Shown here in pieces: positions 8,475 to 17,300 of a stretch of DNA of 64,000 bases. The notes under the pieces are model-generated. The model was not told the origin of the DNA. It worked only from the letters and a program-made list of their open reading frames with translations, and ran no database searches. Each line of letters starts with the position of its first letter. Positions within the stretch are counted from its first letter, which is position 1. Both the position numbers and the translations under genes were made by a program. The stretch spans positions 62,001 through 126,000 of the forward strand of contig JADJPK010000010.1 in assembly GCA_016713305.1 (NCBI GenBank), read 5' to 3'. The DNA comes from Betaproteobacteria bacterium. Its GTDB lineage: Bacteria; Pseudomonadota; Gammaproteobacteria; Burkholderiales; Ga0077523.

Positions 8475-9492
8475 ATGAATTCCCCCCGCCTCCTCCCCGA
8501 CCTCCCGCCCGACGGCCTCCCCGTCACGGTGGTGACCGGCTTTTGGGAAGCGGAAAAACAACTTTAATCAATGGCTTGCTCAAATCCCCCATGGCCTGAA
8601 GCTGGCCGTGATCGAAAACGAGTTCGGCGCCGTGGGGGTGGATGGCCAGATTCTGGTGCGGGACGGCGCCGAGGAGATCATCCAGACCGAGAACGGCTGC
8701 CTGTGCTGCACGGTCCGGGGCGACCTCAAGCGCGCGCTGACCTCCCTGTACGAGCGGCGTGCCGCCGGCGAACTGGCGTTCGACCGGGTCGTGATCGAAA
8801 CCACCGGGCTGGCCCAGCCGGCGCCCGTCGTGCAGACCCTGCTGGTCGATGCCTATCTCGCAGCCCGGTACCGGATCGACGGCGTCGTGACCCTGGTGGA
8901 TGCGCTTCATGGCGCGGAACAGCTCGACCGCCACCCCGAGGCCCAGGAACAGGCGGGCTTCGCCGACCGGCTGATCCTCACCAAGCCGGATCTCGTATCG
9001 CCGGAACAGCTCACCGCGCTGGCGGACCGGCTCAAGGACATGAACCCCCGCGCTGCCGTCCGCATCGCCCGCCAGGGCGACGTCCAGGCGGACTGGGTGC
9101 TGGACGTAGGCGGCTTCGACGTGTCGGGCGTGCTGGATCTTCACCCCGGTTTTCCGCGGTATGCGCGGCCCGCGGTCCACAGCCCGGGCGTCGAATCCTG
9201 GGTTCACCGGACCGATGCCCCGTTCGATCGCGAGCGCCTCGAGCTCTTCCTCGAGACGCTGCTGGAGTGGTATGGCGCCGACCTGCTGCGCTACAAGGGG
9301 ATCCTCTCGCTCGAGGACGACCCCCGCCGCTGGATCTTCCAGGGCGTGCACCGGCAACGCTCCCTCGTCCCCGGAGAACCGTGGACGGACGGGCCGCGCT
9401 CGAGCGTGTTGGTTTTCATCGGCACGGCCCTGCCCCGGGCGGTGCTCGACAAAGGCCTGGAGAAATGTGCCGCAGGGACGGTGCTCGCATGA
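8475..9492 (+). CDS. CobW/COG0523-family GTP-binding metallochaperone (two frameshifts)
   Basis: Reading through two single-base losses gives a 339-aa COG0523 G3E GTPase. The start (TVVTGF at about 8526-8543) is cut in the Walker A loop, where TTTT at 8541-8544 should be five T to read TGFLGSGKTTLINGLL. A second loss in the C run at 8586-8590 must be corrected to reach HGLKLAVIENEFGAVGVDG. The remaining ORF (8608-9492) holds the metal motif GCLCC (within TENGCLCCTVRGDL), VVIETTGLAQP, NKxD-like TKPD and a C-terminal CobW_C region. Such proteins deliver Zn, Co or similar ions. Without correction only an N-terminally deleted product is encoded. Confidence 0.8.
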
Positions 9493-9536
9493 AGCAGAAA
9501 CCGTCTCCGGCGATCAAAAGAAGGAAGGGACCGCAA

Positions 9537-9974
9537 ATGATCGTGTACGACCTCATCTGCGATGCGGACCACCGCTTCGAGGCGTGGTTCGCATCCGCAG
9601 AGGATTTCGAACGGCAGGCCGGCACGCCGATGCTCACCTGCCCCGTCTGCAACAGCGGCGAGGTGCGGCGGGTGCCTTCCGCCGTGCACACCGCCCGGCA
9701 CGGCCGCGAGGAATCCGCACCGCCGCCGCCGGAGCACGGACACGTGGCGGCGTTCTCCGAACGCAAGAACGTCATCGACGCCCTGCGCAAGATCCTCGCC
9801 CAGTCCGAGAACGTGGGCCAGCGCTTTCCGGAGGAGGCGCGACGGATCCACTACGGCGAGGCCCCCCGGCGCACCATACGCGGCCAGGCCTCCCACGAGG
9901 AAGCCGAAGCCCTGCGCGAGGAAGGCATCGAAGTGATGAGCCTTCCCGTCCCGCCCTCCGAAGACCTGCACTGA
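9537..9974 (+). CDS. DUF1178 zinc-ribbon protein
   Basis: A 145-aa protein with the DUF1178 (COG5319) start MIVYDLICDADHRFEAWF and a CPVCNSG zinc-ribbon pair; an earlier family cysteine is C9. The C-terminal part, NVGQRFPEEARRIHYGEAPRRTIRGQA, is the conserved signature. Function is unknown across the family. The ATG at 9537 has an AAGGAAGG sequence upstream. It follows the CobW-like GTPase by 44 bp, so a link to metal handling is possible but inferred. Confidence 0.88.
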   Translation: MIVYDLICDADHRFEAWFASAEDFERQAGTPMLTCPVCNSGEVRRVPSAVHTARHGREESAPPPPEHGHVAAFSERKNVIDALRKILAQSENVGQRFPEEARRIHYGEAPRRTIRGQASHEEAEALREEGIEVMSLPVPPSEDLH

Positions 9975-10070
9975 CCTTCCGCGGCCGGTCGCATGCGGCG
10001 GCCGGCCCGCCCCTCCCGTTTTTCGATCTCTTGCCGCTCAAGGACTTGGCGATTTCGCCGGGCCCTCCTA

Positions 10071-10099
10071 TTGCCTTCTTCCGGAAAGCTGGATACAAA
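10071..10099 (+). promoter_or_regulatory. Sigma-70-like promoter of the SOS mutagenesis operon
   Basis: TTGCCT (10071-10076) and TACAAA (10094-10099) are separated by 17 bp, each matching four of six consensus positions. The LexA box begins 6 bp after the -10 element, a position where repressor would block open-complex formation. Confidence 0.6.
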
Positions 10100-10104
10100 T
10101 ACAG

Positions 10105-10120
10105 CTGTATGGATGAACAG
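10105..10120. promoter_or_regulatory. LexA (SOS) box
   Basis: CTGT at 10105-10108 and ACAG at 10117-10120, 8 bases apart, match the proteobacterial LexA consensus CTGT-N8-ACAG exactly. It lies between the predicted -10 element and an AGGAGG ribosome site for the gene starting at 10129. It predicts DNA-damage control of everything to 18265, including lexA itself. Confidence 0.85.
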
Positions 10121-10128
10121 GAGGCAGC

Positions 10129-10698
10129 ATGGACCGCATGGGCAGCATGGAGCAGGACAAGGAACAGAGCAGGGCCGCTTGCATTCTTTCCGCCCTGTCC
10201 CGGGGCGTGGACCCTTTCACGGGTGAGGATCTTCCGTCTTCCAGCCCTTGCCAGCACCCGGAAGCGGTGCGGGCGCTGTTCCATGCATTGCGTCTGATCG
10301 AAGGCGCTCCGCCTGCCGCGGGAGCGGCTTCCAGGCATGCGGCCTCCCCCGCCGAACCGGCGGGCCGTTCACGAGCCACGCGCGCGGCCAATGCGGGCAA
10401 GCCCTGGTCGCCGGAAGAGGACGGGCGCCTGCTGACCGGCTTCGACACCGGTCTCGACCTCGCTGCCCTGGCCTTCGAACACGGACGCTCCCGGCTCGCC
10501 GTGCAGGTGCGCCTGGCCATGCTGGGCCGTTTGCCTCTGCCGGAAAAGGCCCGTTATCGAATCGCGGTTCCCGGTGCGGAGCAGGCCAAGGAGGCGGAGC
10601 ACGTCAGGGAGGCAGAGGCCCCTCGGGAATCCGGGCAGTCTCCGCGTCCCCTGCGTACCGAGGAATCCCGCCGCTTCTCCTACCCCCTGAACGCCTGA
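10129..10698 (+). CDS. SOS-controlled small protein with SANT/HTH-like domain
   Basis: A 189-aa protein, first gene after the LexA box, with AGGAGG 6 nt before the ATG. Residues about 87-125 (GKPWSPEEDGRLLTGFDTG, LAALAFEHGRSRLAVQVRL) resemble Myb/SANT-type HTH modules found in many proteobacterial proteins. The N-terminal RGVDPFTGEDLP segment (about 25-36) is also recurrent next to such domains. The C-terminus is charged and probably disordered. It ends 7 bp before lexA. The function is unknown; DNA binding is an inference from the HTH-like segment. Confidence 0.75.
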   Translation: MDRMGSMEQDKEQSRAACILSALSRGVDPFTGEDLPSSSPCQHPEAVRALFHALRLIEGAPPAAGAASRHAASPAEPAGRSRATRAANAGKPWSPEEDGRLLTGFDTGLDLAALAFEHGRSRLAVQVRLAMLGRLPLPEKARYRIAVPGAEQAKEAEHVREAEAPRESGQSPRPLRTEESRRFSYPLNA

Positions 10699-10705
10699 GC
10701 CCGCC

Positions 10706-11314
10706 ATGACCGATCGCCCCCTCACTCCCCGTCAACAGGAAATCCTGCAACTCATCCGCGATGCGGTGGCGGCCACCGGCCTGCCGCCCACGCGGGCCGA
10801 GATCTGCCAGGCCTTCGGTTTCGCTTCACCCAACGCCGCGGAAGACCATCTGCGGGCGCTGGCACGCAAGGGCGTAATCGAACTGTCCGAAGGCATCGCC
10901 CGCGGCATCCGGCTCACCGAACCGCTGGGCCTGCCGCTGATCGGCCGCGTCGCTGCCGGTCGCCCCATCCTGGCGGAACAGCACATCCAGAACCGCTATC
11001 AGATCGACCCCGCGCTGTTCAAACCCCAGGCCGACTACCTTCTCAAGGTGCGCGGCATGAGCATGCGCGACGTCGGCATCCTGGATGGCGATCTTCTGGC
11101 GGTGCATCGCACCGCCGAAGCGCGCAGCGGGCAGATCGTCGTGGCCCGCCTGCAGGACGAAGTCACGGTGAAGCGCCTGCAGCGGCAGGGGCACATCGTG
11201 GAGCTTCTTCCCGAGAACCCGGAGTTCGAACCCATCGTGGTGGACCTGCGGGAGGACTTCTTCGCCATCGAAGGCCTGGCGGTGGGCGTCATCCGCAACG
11301 GCAAGCTGTCCTGA
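10706..11314 (+). CDS. lexA: LexA repressor
   Basis: A 202-aa LexA. The N-terminal winged helix (TPRQQEILQLIRDAV, PPTRAEICQAFGF) binds the SOS box; the C-terminal S24 domain has the self-cleavage bond Ala84-Gly85 (RVAAGRP), the nucleophile Ser119 (GMSMRD) and Lys156 (VTVKRL), the same numbering as E. coli LexA. RecA-stimulated cleavage after DNA damage would derepress the operon, so lexA is autoregulated here and drives the downstream mutagenesis genes. Whether another lexA exists elsewhere in the genome cannot be seen. Confidence 0.95.
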   Translation: MTDRPLTPRQQEILQLIRDAVAATGLPPTRAEICQAFGFASPNAAEDHLRALARKGVIELSEGIARGIRLTEPLGLPLIGRVAAGRPILAEQHIQNRYQIDPALFKPQADYLLKVRGMSMRDVGILDGDLLAVHRTAEARSGQIVVARLQDEVTVKRLQRQGHIVELLPENPEFEPIVVDLREDFFAIEGLAVGVIRNGKLS

Positions 11315-11388
11315 TCGAGGGAAGAGCAGACCTTCCCGCGGCAGCAGCCGCTTCCGCCCCTACCACGCACGCTTGAGGAGACACGTTC

Positions 11389-12240
11389 ATGAGTATCGTC
11401 GTCGAACCGTTCGTCCGTACGATCCAGCAGGACACCGCAGCGCACACCTCCGCCCATCGGCACATCGACCGGCAGTTGCGCGCCGCCGCGGAGCGCACGC
11501 TGTGGCAGCACCTGCAGGATTGCCGGCTGGGAGGGGCCAAGTTCCGCCGTCAGCACCTGGTCGATCTCTATCTGGCCGACTTCGTGTGCATGGATGCCCG
11601 GCTGGTCATCGAACTGTGCAGCACGCTCACCCCTTCGCTGGCACTGCACGCCAGCACCCGCCGCGCCTTCTTCCACGCCCAGGGATTCCAGGTGCTGCGT
11701 TTGCGCGACCGCGATGTGCTGGTGGACACGCGGGCGGTGCTCGACACCATCCGCCAGGCGCTGCAATTGAGCCCCGGGCCCCGGGCTAACTCCCGTACGG
11801 GATCCCAGACCCGATCCCGGCCGGGATCCAGCCCATCCCAACTGGGATCCAAGATGGCCCAAGTGGGATCCAAGATGGCCCAACCGGGATCCAAGATGGC
11901 CCAACTGGAATCCAACACATCCCCGTCGGGATCCAGCACATCCCCGCCGGGATCCAGCACATCCCCGCGGGGATCCAATATGATCCCCGCGGGGATCGCG
12001 CACCTCATCCCGCGCGGGTCTCTCAGGGAAATCCCGCGCCGCTTTCGTCCGGCCCGTCTGATCCACGCGCTTCGCCACATTCGCATGGGACCGTCCCTTT
12101 CGGATCTCGCCCTTCGATCCATACCTCGCCATGTCAGCCGCCCTCGAAACCCTTCTGCTCAAGTCGCACGTGTGGCGCGGCGACGGGCGGGCGGAAGTGG
12201 CCATTCCCAGCATTCCGACCGGCCATGCGGAACTGGATGA
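11389..12240 (+). CDS. DUF559-derived protein with 7-residue repeats
   Basis: A 283-aa ORF inside the SOS operon. Residues 20-130 match the DUF559 (Vsr/MutH-fold endonuclease-like) family: AERTLWQHLQDCRLGGAKFRRQHLVDLYLADFVCMDARLVIEL. The usual active-site continuation ELDGGQH is replaced by ELCSTLT, so nuclease activity is doubtful. Residues about 137-205 are heptad repeats (GSKMAQx, GSSTSPx) coded by a 21-bp DNA repeat, and the last 80 residues are basic, low-complexity and overlap imuA by 110 bp. The real gene may be shorter. A regulatory or damaged version of a repair nuclease is possible; no function is assigned. Confidence 0.6.
   Translation: MSIVVEPFVRTIQQDTAAHTSAHRHIDRQLRAAAERTLWQHLQDCRLGGAKFRRQHLVDLYLADFVCMDARLVIELCSTLTPSLALHASTRRAFFHAQGFQVLRLRDRDVLVDTRAVLDTIRQALQLSPGPRANSRTGSQTRSRPGSSPSQLGSKMAQVGSKMAQPGSKMAQLESNTSPSGSSTSPPGSSTSPRGSNMIPAGIAHLIPRGSLREIPRRFRPARLIHALRHIRMGPSLSDLALRSIPRHVSRPRNPSAQVARVARRRAGGSGHSQHSDRPCGTG
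11799..11997 (+). repeat. 21-bp GGGATCC tandem repeat array ending in two palindromes
   Basis: Units beginning GGGATCC start at 11823, 11844, 11865, 11886, 11907 (GGAATCC), 11928, 11949 and 11970, a strict 21-bp period, with a degenerate copy at 11799. The last copies contain ATCCCCGCGGGGAT (11961-11974) and GATCCCCGCGGGGATC (11982-11997), both perfect palindromes one repeat apart. Because 21 bp is seven codons the reading frame is kept. The array ends 134 bp before the imuA start. Confidence 0.9.
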
Positions 12241-12820
12241 ACTGCTGCCGGGCAAGGGCTGGCCGCGGGGCGCGCTGACCGAACTCTCGATCCCCCGGCC
12301 AGGCATCGGCGAGATGTCCCTGCTGTTGCCGGCCCTGGCCGATCTGTCGAGCCGGGAGCAGTGGATCGCTCTCGTGGCTCCGCCCCATCTGCCCTACGCG
12401 CCGGCCCTGGCCCGCGGCCGGTTCGAACTCTCCCGCCTGATCGTCGTTCGGGCAGAAGACGGTCCGGACACGCTCTGGGCCATGGAACAGGCGCTGGCTT
12501 CCGGCGCCTGCGCAGCCGTGATCGGCTGGCCCACGTTCCTGAACGAACGCGCCTTGCGGCGCCTGCAGCTCGCTGCCGAGAAGGGACAGGCGTTCGGCGC
12601 CTACTTCTCCGTCGGGCACGCCACGAGCAGTTCGCTGGCTTCGCTGCGGCTGCAGCTCTTTCCTGATGGGGGGCGGCTGGGCGTGCGCGTGCTGAAGGTG
12701 CGGGGGCGCGGCATCGGCACCACCCTCACCCTGGAGATGGGCGGCACCTCTTCGATGAGGACCGGCTTTCCCGCTCCATCCCCCGTTCCCGGACCCGCTG
12801 CCGCTGCTTCGGCGGCTTGA
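12131..12820 (+). CDS. imuA: ImuA, translesion synthesis accessory protein
   Basis: A 229-aa SulA/RecA-like protein of the ImuA family: GHAELDELLPGKGWPRGALTEL is the conserved front, where the RecA-like Walker A position is degenerate (RPGIGEMSLLLPALA). GACAAVIGWPTFLNERALRRLQLAAEKG is also typical. ImuA links RecA to the ImuB-DnaE2 mutasome. It precedes imuB by 20 bp and shares SOS control through the promoter at 10071-10120. The C-terminus is Pro/Ala-rich and probably disordered. Confidence 0.9.
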   Translation: MSAALETLLLKSHVWRGDGRAEVAIPSIPTGHAELDELLPGKGWPRGALTELSIPRPGIGEMSLLLPALADLSSREQWIALVAPPHLPYAPALARGRFELSRLIVVRAEDGPDTLWAMEQALASGACAAVIGWPTFLNERALRRLQLAAEKGQAFGAYFSVGHATSSSLASLRLQLFPDGGRLGVRVLKVRGRGIGTTLTLEMGGTSSMRTGFPAPSPVPGPAAAASAA

Positions 12821-12840
12821 GCCGGTGTCCCCCGCTTCCG

Positions 12841-14307
12841 ATGGCTTCCGTGCTATGGCTCGCGCTCCATCTCCCCCGGCTTCCGCTGGAAGTCTTCCAG
12901 CGGGGGCTGGGCCAGGACACCATCACCGAAAGCGCAGCAGCGAACGATCCTTCCCTGTTGCCGCTGGTAGTGACGGCGGCGCCCTCCGTTCCCCGCGTCC
13001 TGCTGCCCGATGCCCCGGCGCACCGGTGCGGCATTCAGCCGGGCATGACGTTATCGGCCGCCTACGCACTCGCTCCCGATCTCGTCGCCCGGCCACGTGA
13101 TCTCGCGCTCGAAACCGCCGCCCTGGAAAGCTTGGCCCTGTGGGCCGAGCAGTTCACGCCGGCGGTGAGCCTTGCGCCTCCCGATGCCCTGCTGCTCGAG
13201 ATCGGCGGTTGCCTGCGGCTGTTCGACGGTCTCGAAGCCCTGCTGGCACGCGTGCGCCAGGGGCTCGCGCAACTGGGCTTCGATGTGTCGCTCGCCAGTG
13301 CCCCGACACCCACCGGGGCCCTCATGCTCGCGCGCAACGGGCTGGAACTGCACGTGACCGATTTCGTGGCGTTGTCCCGCAGGCTGGGGCAACTGCCCGC
13401 CGGCTCTCTCGAGACTTCCGCCGCCATCACCGAATCCCTGCTGCGCCTTGGCCTGCGCACGCTCGACGATTGTCTTCGCCTCCCGCGCGACGGCTTTGCG
13501 CGACGCTTCGGCCAGGAGCTCGTCGATCAGCTCGACCGCGCCTTGGGACGGCTGCCCGATCCGCGCGTGCCGCACGTGCCTCCCGCCCGCTTCGCGAGCC
13601 GGCTCGTCTTGCCCGTACCCGTGCCCAACACCGATCAGATCCTCTTCGGCGCGAGACGCCTGGCTACCGAACTGGCCGGTTTTCTCACCGGTCGGGGCGC
13701 CGGTGCCACACAGCTCCTGTTCCTGCTGGAGCACGAAGCCCCCCCGGTCACGCGCATCGTGCTGGAGCTTTCCATGCCCAACCGCGATGCCGCTCACTTC
13801 ATGGTGCTGCTGCGCGAGCGGCTTGCGCGCCTGGAACTCCCCGGCCCGGTGGAAGCCTTCAGCCTGCACTGCACGCAGACCATGCAACTGGCGCCGCGCA
13901 ACTTCTCGCTGTTCGCCACGCGGGAGACCGCCACCGAGCATCGCGCCGAACTGGTGGAGCGGCTGCGCGCGCGGCTGGGCCGGCAGGCCGTGCAGGGTCT
14001 CGTGCTGGTGCCGGAACACCGTCCCGAGCTGGCTTTCCGCGAAGCGGAGCCGGGATCGGCCGCCCCTGTGCCTTGCGATGCCTTGCGCCCTTTCTGGCTG
14101 CTCGCCACTCCCCGCCCGATCGCAGCCGGGGGGCTGGAATTCCTGGCCGGGCCGGAGCGCATCGAATCGGGGTGGTGGGACGGCAACGACGTGCGGCGCG
14201 ACTACTACGTGGCTGCGCAGCAGGACGGCTCGCGCGTGTGGGTGTATTGCCATCGCGATGGCACCGGCGAACCCGAGCGCTGGTTCGTGCACGGCCTGTT
14301 CGGTTGA
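12841..14307 (+). CDS. imuB: ImuB, catalytically inactive Y-family polymerase homologue
   Basis: A 488-aa DNA polymerase Y-family protein of the ImuB branch. It lacks the catalytic aspartate at the N-terminus (LWLALHLPRLPLEVF where active Pol IV has an FVDMDCFFA-type segment), as expected for ImuB, which acts as the beta-clamp-binding hub for ImuA and DnaE2. Helix-hairpin-helix-type text LRLGLRTLDDCLRLPRDGFARRFGQEL lies around 210-240. The ATG at 12841 is chosen; a TTG 24 bp earlier overlaps the imuA stop. A conserved C-terminal tail (WWDGNDVRRDYYVA, GLFG) is intact. dnaE2 starts 17 bp later. Confidence 0.92.
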   Translation: MASVLWLALHLPRLPLEVFQRGLGQDTITESAAANDPSLLPLVVTAAPSVPRVLLPDAPAHRCGIQPGMTLSAAYALAPDLVARPRDLALETAALESLALWAEQFTPAVSLAPPDALLLEIGGCLRLFDGLEALLARVRQGLAQLGFDVSLASAPTPTGALMLARNGLELHVTDFVALSRRLGQLPAGSLETSAAITESLLRLGLRTLDDCLRLPRDGFARRFGQELVDQLDRALGRLPDPRVPHVPPARFASRLVLPVPVPNTDQILFGARRLATELAGFLTGRGAGATQLLFLLEHEAPPVTRIVLELSMPNRDAAHFMVLLRERLARLELPGPVEAFSLHCTQTMQLAPRNFSLFATRETATEHRAELVERLRARLGRQAVQGLVLVPEHRPELAFREAEPGSAAPVPCDALRPFWLLATPRPIAAGGLEFLAGPERIESGWWDGNDVRRDYYVAAQQDGSRVWVYCHRDGTGEPERWFVHGLFG

Positions 14308-14323
14308 TCTCTCCGCCGATCTC

Positions 14324-17300
14324 ATGACCGCCTTCGCCGAACTCCACTGCCTGTCCAACTTCACCTTCCTGCGCGGGGCTTCCCACGCCGGCGAACTGGT
14401 GGAACGGGCCGCGAAGCTGGGATACCGGGCGCTCGCCATCACCGACGAGTGTTCGCTCGCCGGCATCGTGCGCGCCCACGAAGCCGCGAAGGAACACGGC
14501 CTGCGCCTCATCGTCGGCATCGAGATCCACCTGGAAGACGGTCCGTCGCTGGTGCTGCTCGCCATGAACCGGGAGGGCTACGGCAATCTCTCGGCACTCG
14601 TCACCACGGCACGGCGCCGTACCGGAAAGGGGTCGTACCGCCTCACCCGCCGCGATCTCGACGATGGCGTGCCGGCGTGCATGGCGCTGTGGATCCGGAG
14701 CTTTCGGCCCCGGACGCCGGTCGCCGGAGAAGGAAAAACCGAACGCACGGTCACCGGAGACAGCCACCGCCTGGCGGCCATGGCGGGCCCGCCACCGGCC
14801 TCACCGGCTTGCGCGCCTTCCTCCCTGCTCGACACCGCCCGCTGGCTGCGCGCCCGCTTCGGTGACCGTCTCTGGCTCGCCGCCGAACTGCATCAGGGGC
14901 CGGACGACGCGGCCCACCTCACTCATCTGCGCGCTCTGTCCGCCGCCGCAGCGATTCCCGTCGTGGCCGCCAACGACGTGCACATGCACGCACGCCAGCG
15001 ACGCGCGCTGCAGGACGTGATGACCGCCATCCGGCTGGGCACGCCCGTCGCGACAGCAGGCACGGCTCTGCATCCCAACGCAGAACGTCATCTGCGTCCC
15101 CTCGAAACGCTGGCCGGCCTGTATCCCGGCGAGTGGCTCGAAGCCTCCGTCGCCATCGCGGACCGCTGCACTTTTTCCCTGGACGAACTGCGCTACGAGT
15201 ATCCGGAAGAACTCTCGCCCCCCGGCGAAACGCCCACCACCTGGCTGCGCAAGCTCACACGGATCGGCCTCGCCTGGCGTTATGAAGGCGGGCCGCCCCC
15301 GTGGGAGCGCCTCGACGGCGACGGGCCGCCTTCCGCCGGGTCGCCCGGCCCCGCACACGGCGATTCTTCCCTTGAATCGCCCGCCTTCCCCGGCAGCGAT
15401 CCTGCCGCCGGACTCAAGCCGGCCGGCGCTGCCCGCGAACCCGCCGTTCGCGGCATGGCGGCGGCGCATTCGCTCGCGTTCCATCCCTCCCCCGCGAAAG
15501 GCACCGGGGTTCCCCGTTCCGTCCACGCCCAGGTGGAACACGAGCTCGCCCTGATCGCCGAGCTGCGCTACGAGCCGTACTTCCTCACCGTGTTCGACAT
15601 CGTCCGGTTCGCGCGGCGCCGCCACATCCTCTGCCAGGGCCGCGGTTCGGCCGCCAACTCGGCCGTGTGCTTCGCGCTGGGCATCACCGAAGTGGACCCG
15701 GCGCGCATGTCGACATTGTTCGAGCGTTTCATCTCCAGGGAACGCAACGAGCCGCCCGACATCGATGTGGACTTCGAGCACCAGCGCCGCGAGGAAGTCA
15801 TCCAGTACCTGTACGCCAAGTACACGCGCGAACGCGCGGCGATCGCGGCGACGGTGATCTGCTACCGGCCCAAGAGCGCCTTCCGCGACGTGGGCAAGGC
15901 CCTGGGGCTCGATCTCGCCCAGGTGGACCGCATCGCCAAGAATCTCGCCTTCTGGGATCGCGGCACCGAAGTGGTTGCCGAGCGCCTGCGGGAAACCGGT
16001 TTCGACCCGCGTTCGCTGCGCATGCGCCAGCTGGTGGCGCTCACGCGCACGCTGATCGGATTTCCGCGCCACCTGTCCCAGCACGTGGGCGGGTTCGTCA
16101 TCTCCCGCGGCCCCCTGTCCCGCCTGGTGCCGGTGGAGAACGCGGCCATGCCCGACCGGTCGATCATCCAGTGGGACAAGGACGATCTCGACGCCCTGGG
16201 GCTGCTCAAGGTGGACGTGCTGGCCCTGGGCATGCTCTCGGCGATCCGGCGTGCGCTGGACATGGTGAGCGTGCTGCGGGGGCGCCCTTTCGGCATGCAC
16301 GACATCCCGGCGGAAGACCCGGCCGTCTACGGCATGCTCTGCAAGGCAGACTCCGTGGGCGTGTTCCAGGTGGAGTCGCGCGCCCAGATGGGCATGCTGC
16401 CGCGCCTGAAACCCCGGTGCTTCTACGATCTGGTCATCGAGGTCGCCATCGTCCGCCCAGGACCGATACAGGGCGGCATGGTGCATCCCTACCTGCGCCG
16501 CCGGCAGAAGCTGGAACCGGTCACCTATCCTTCGCCCGAAGTGCGGTCGGTGCTGGAACGCACGCTGGGCGTGCCCATCTTCCAGGAGCAGGTGATGCAG
16601 CTGGCCGTCGTGGCCGCGGGCTTCAGCCCGGGCGAGGCCGACCGCCTGCGCCGCTCCATGGCGGCATGGCGGCGCAAGGGCGGCCTCACCCACTTCCAGG
16701 ACCGTCTCGTGGAAGGCATGCGCAGCCGCGGCTACTCCGAACAGTTCGCGCGCCAGATCTTCCAGCAGATCCTGGGCTTCGGCGAATACGGCTTCCCCGA
16801 ATCCCACTCCGCGAGCTTCGCACTGCTCGTGTACGTCTCCGCCTGGCTCAAGTACCACGAGCCTGCGGCCTTCTGTGCGGCATTGCTGAACAGCCAGCCC
16901 ATGGGCTTCTACGCCCCTTCGCAACTCGTCCAGGACGCGCAGCGCCACGGCGTGGAAGTGCTGCCCGTGGATGTGCTGGAGAGCGAGTGGGATTGCGTGC
17001 TGAAAGACAGGCGATGGGCGACAGGCGATGCGCAATGGGAAAGTCCCGGGATCGCGGCTCACGGATCCGGTGCCCCCCACCCCCCTCCTGTCCTTCCCCC
17101 CGAAGGGGAAGGGACCTGCTATTCAGGGAGTCGTGACGAAGCGCCAGGAAATGCCCCGGATGGGCTGTGGGCGGGAGGAGAGAAGCAACAGGAAAGTCGC
17201 GGGACCGCCGCTCCCGGATCCGGTGCCCCCCACCCCCCTCCTGTCCTTCCCCCTGAAGGGGAAGGGACCTGCTGCTGCGAATCTCATGCAGGCAAGCAAG

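Noticed and set aside
11799..11997. CRISPR-like spacing of the GGGATCC repeats
   Set aside because: Units are contiguous with no spacers and the period is only 21 bp, so it is a tandem repeat.
14801..17080. 759-aa minus-strand ORF opposite dnaE2
   Set aside because: It lies antisense to clearly conserved DnaE2 text and has no family match.
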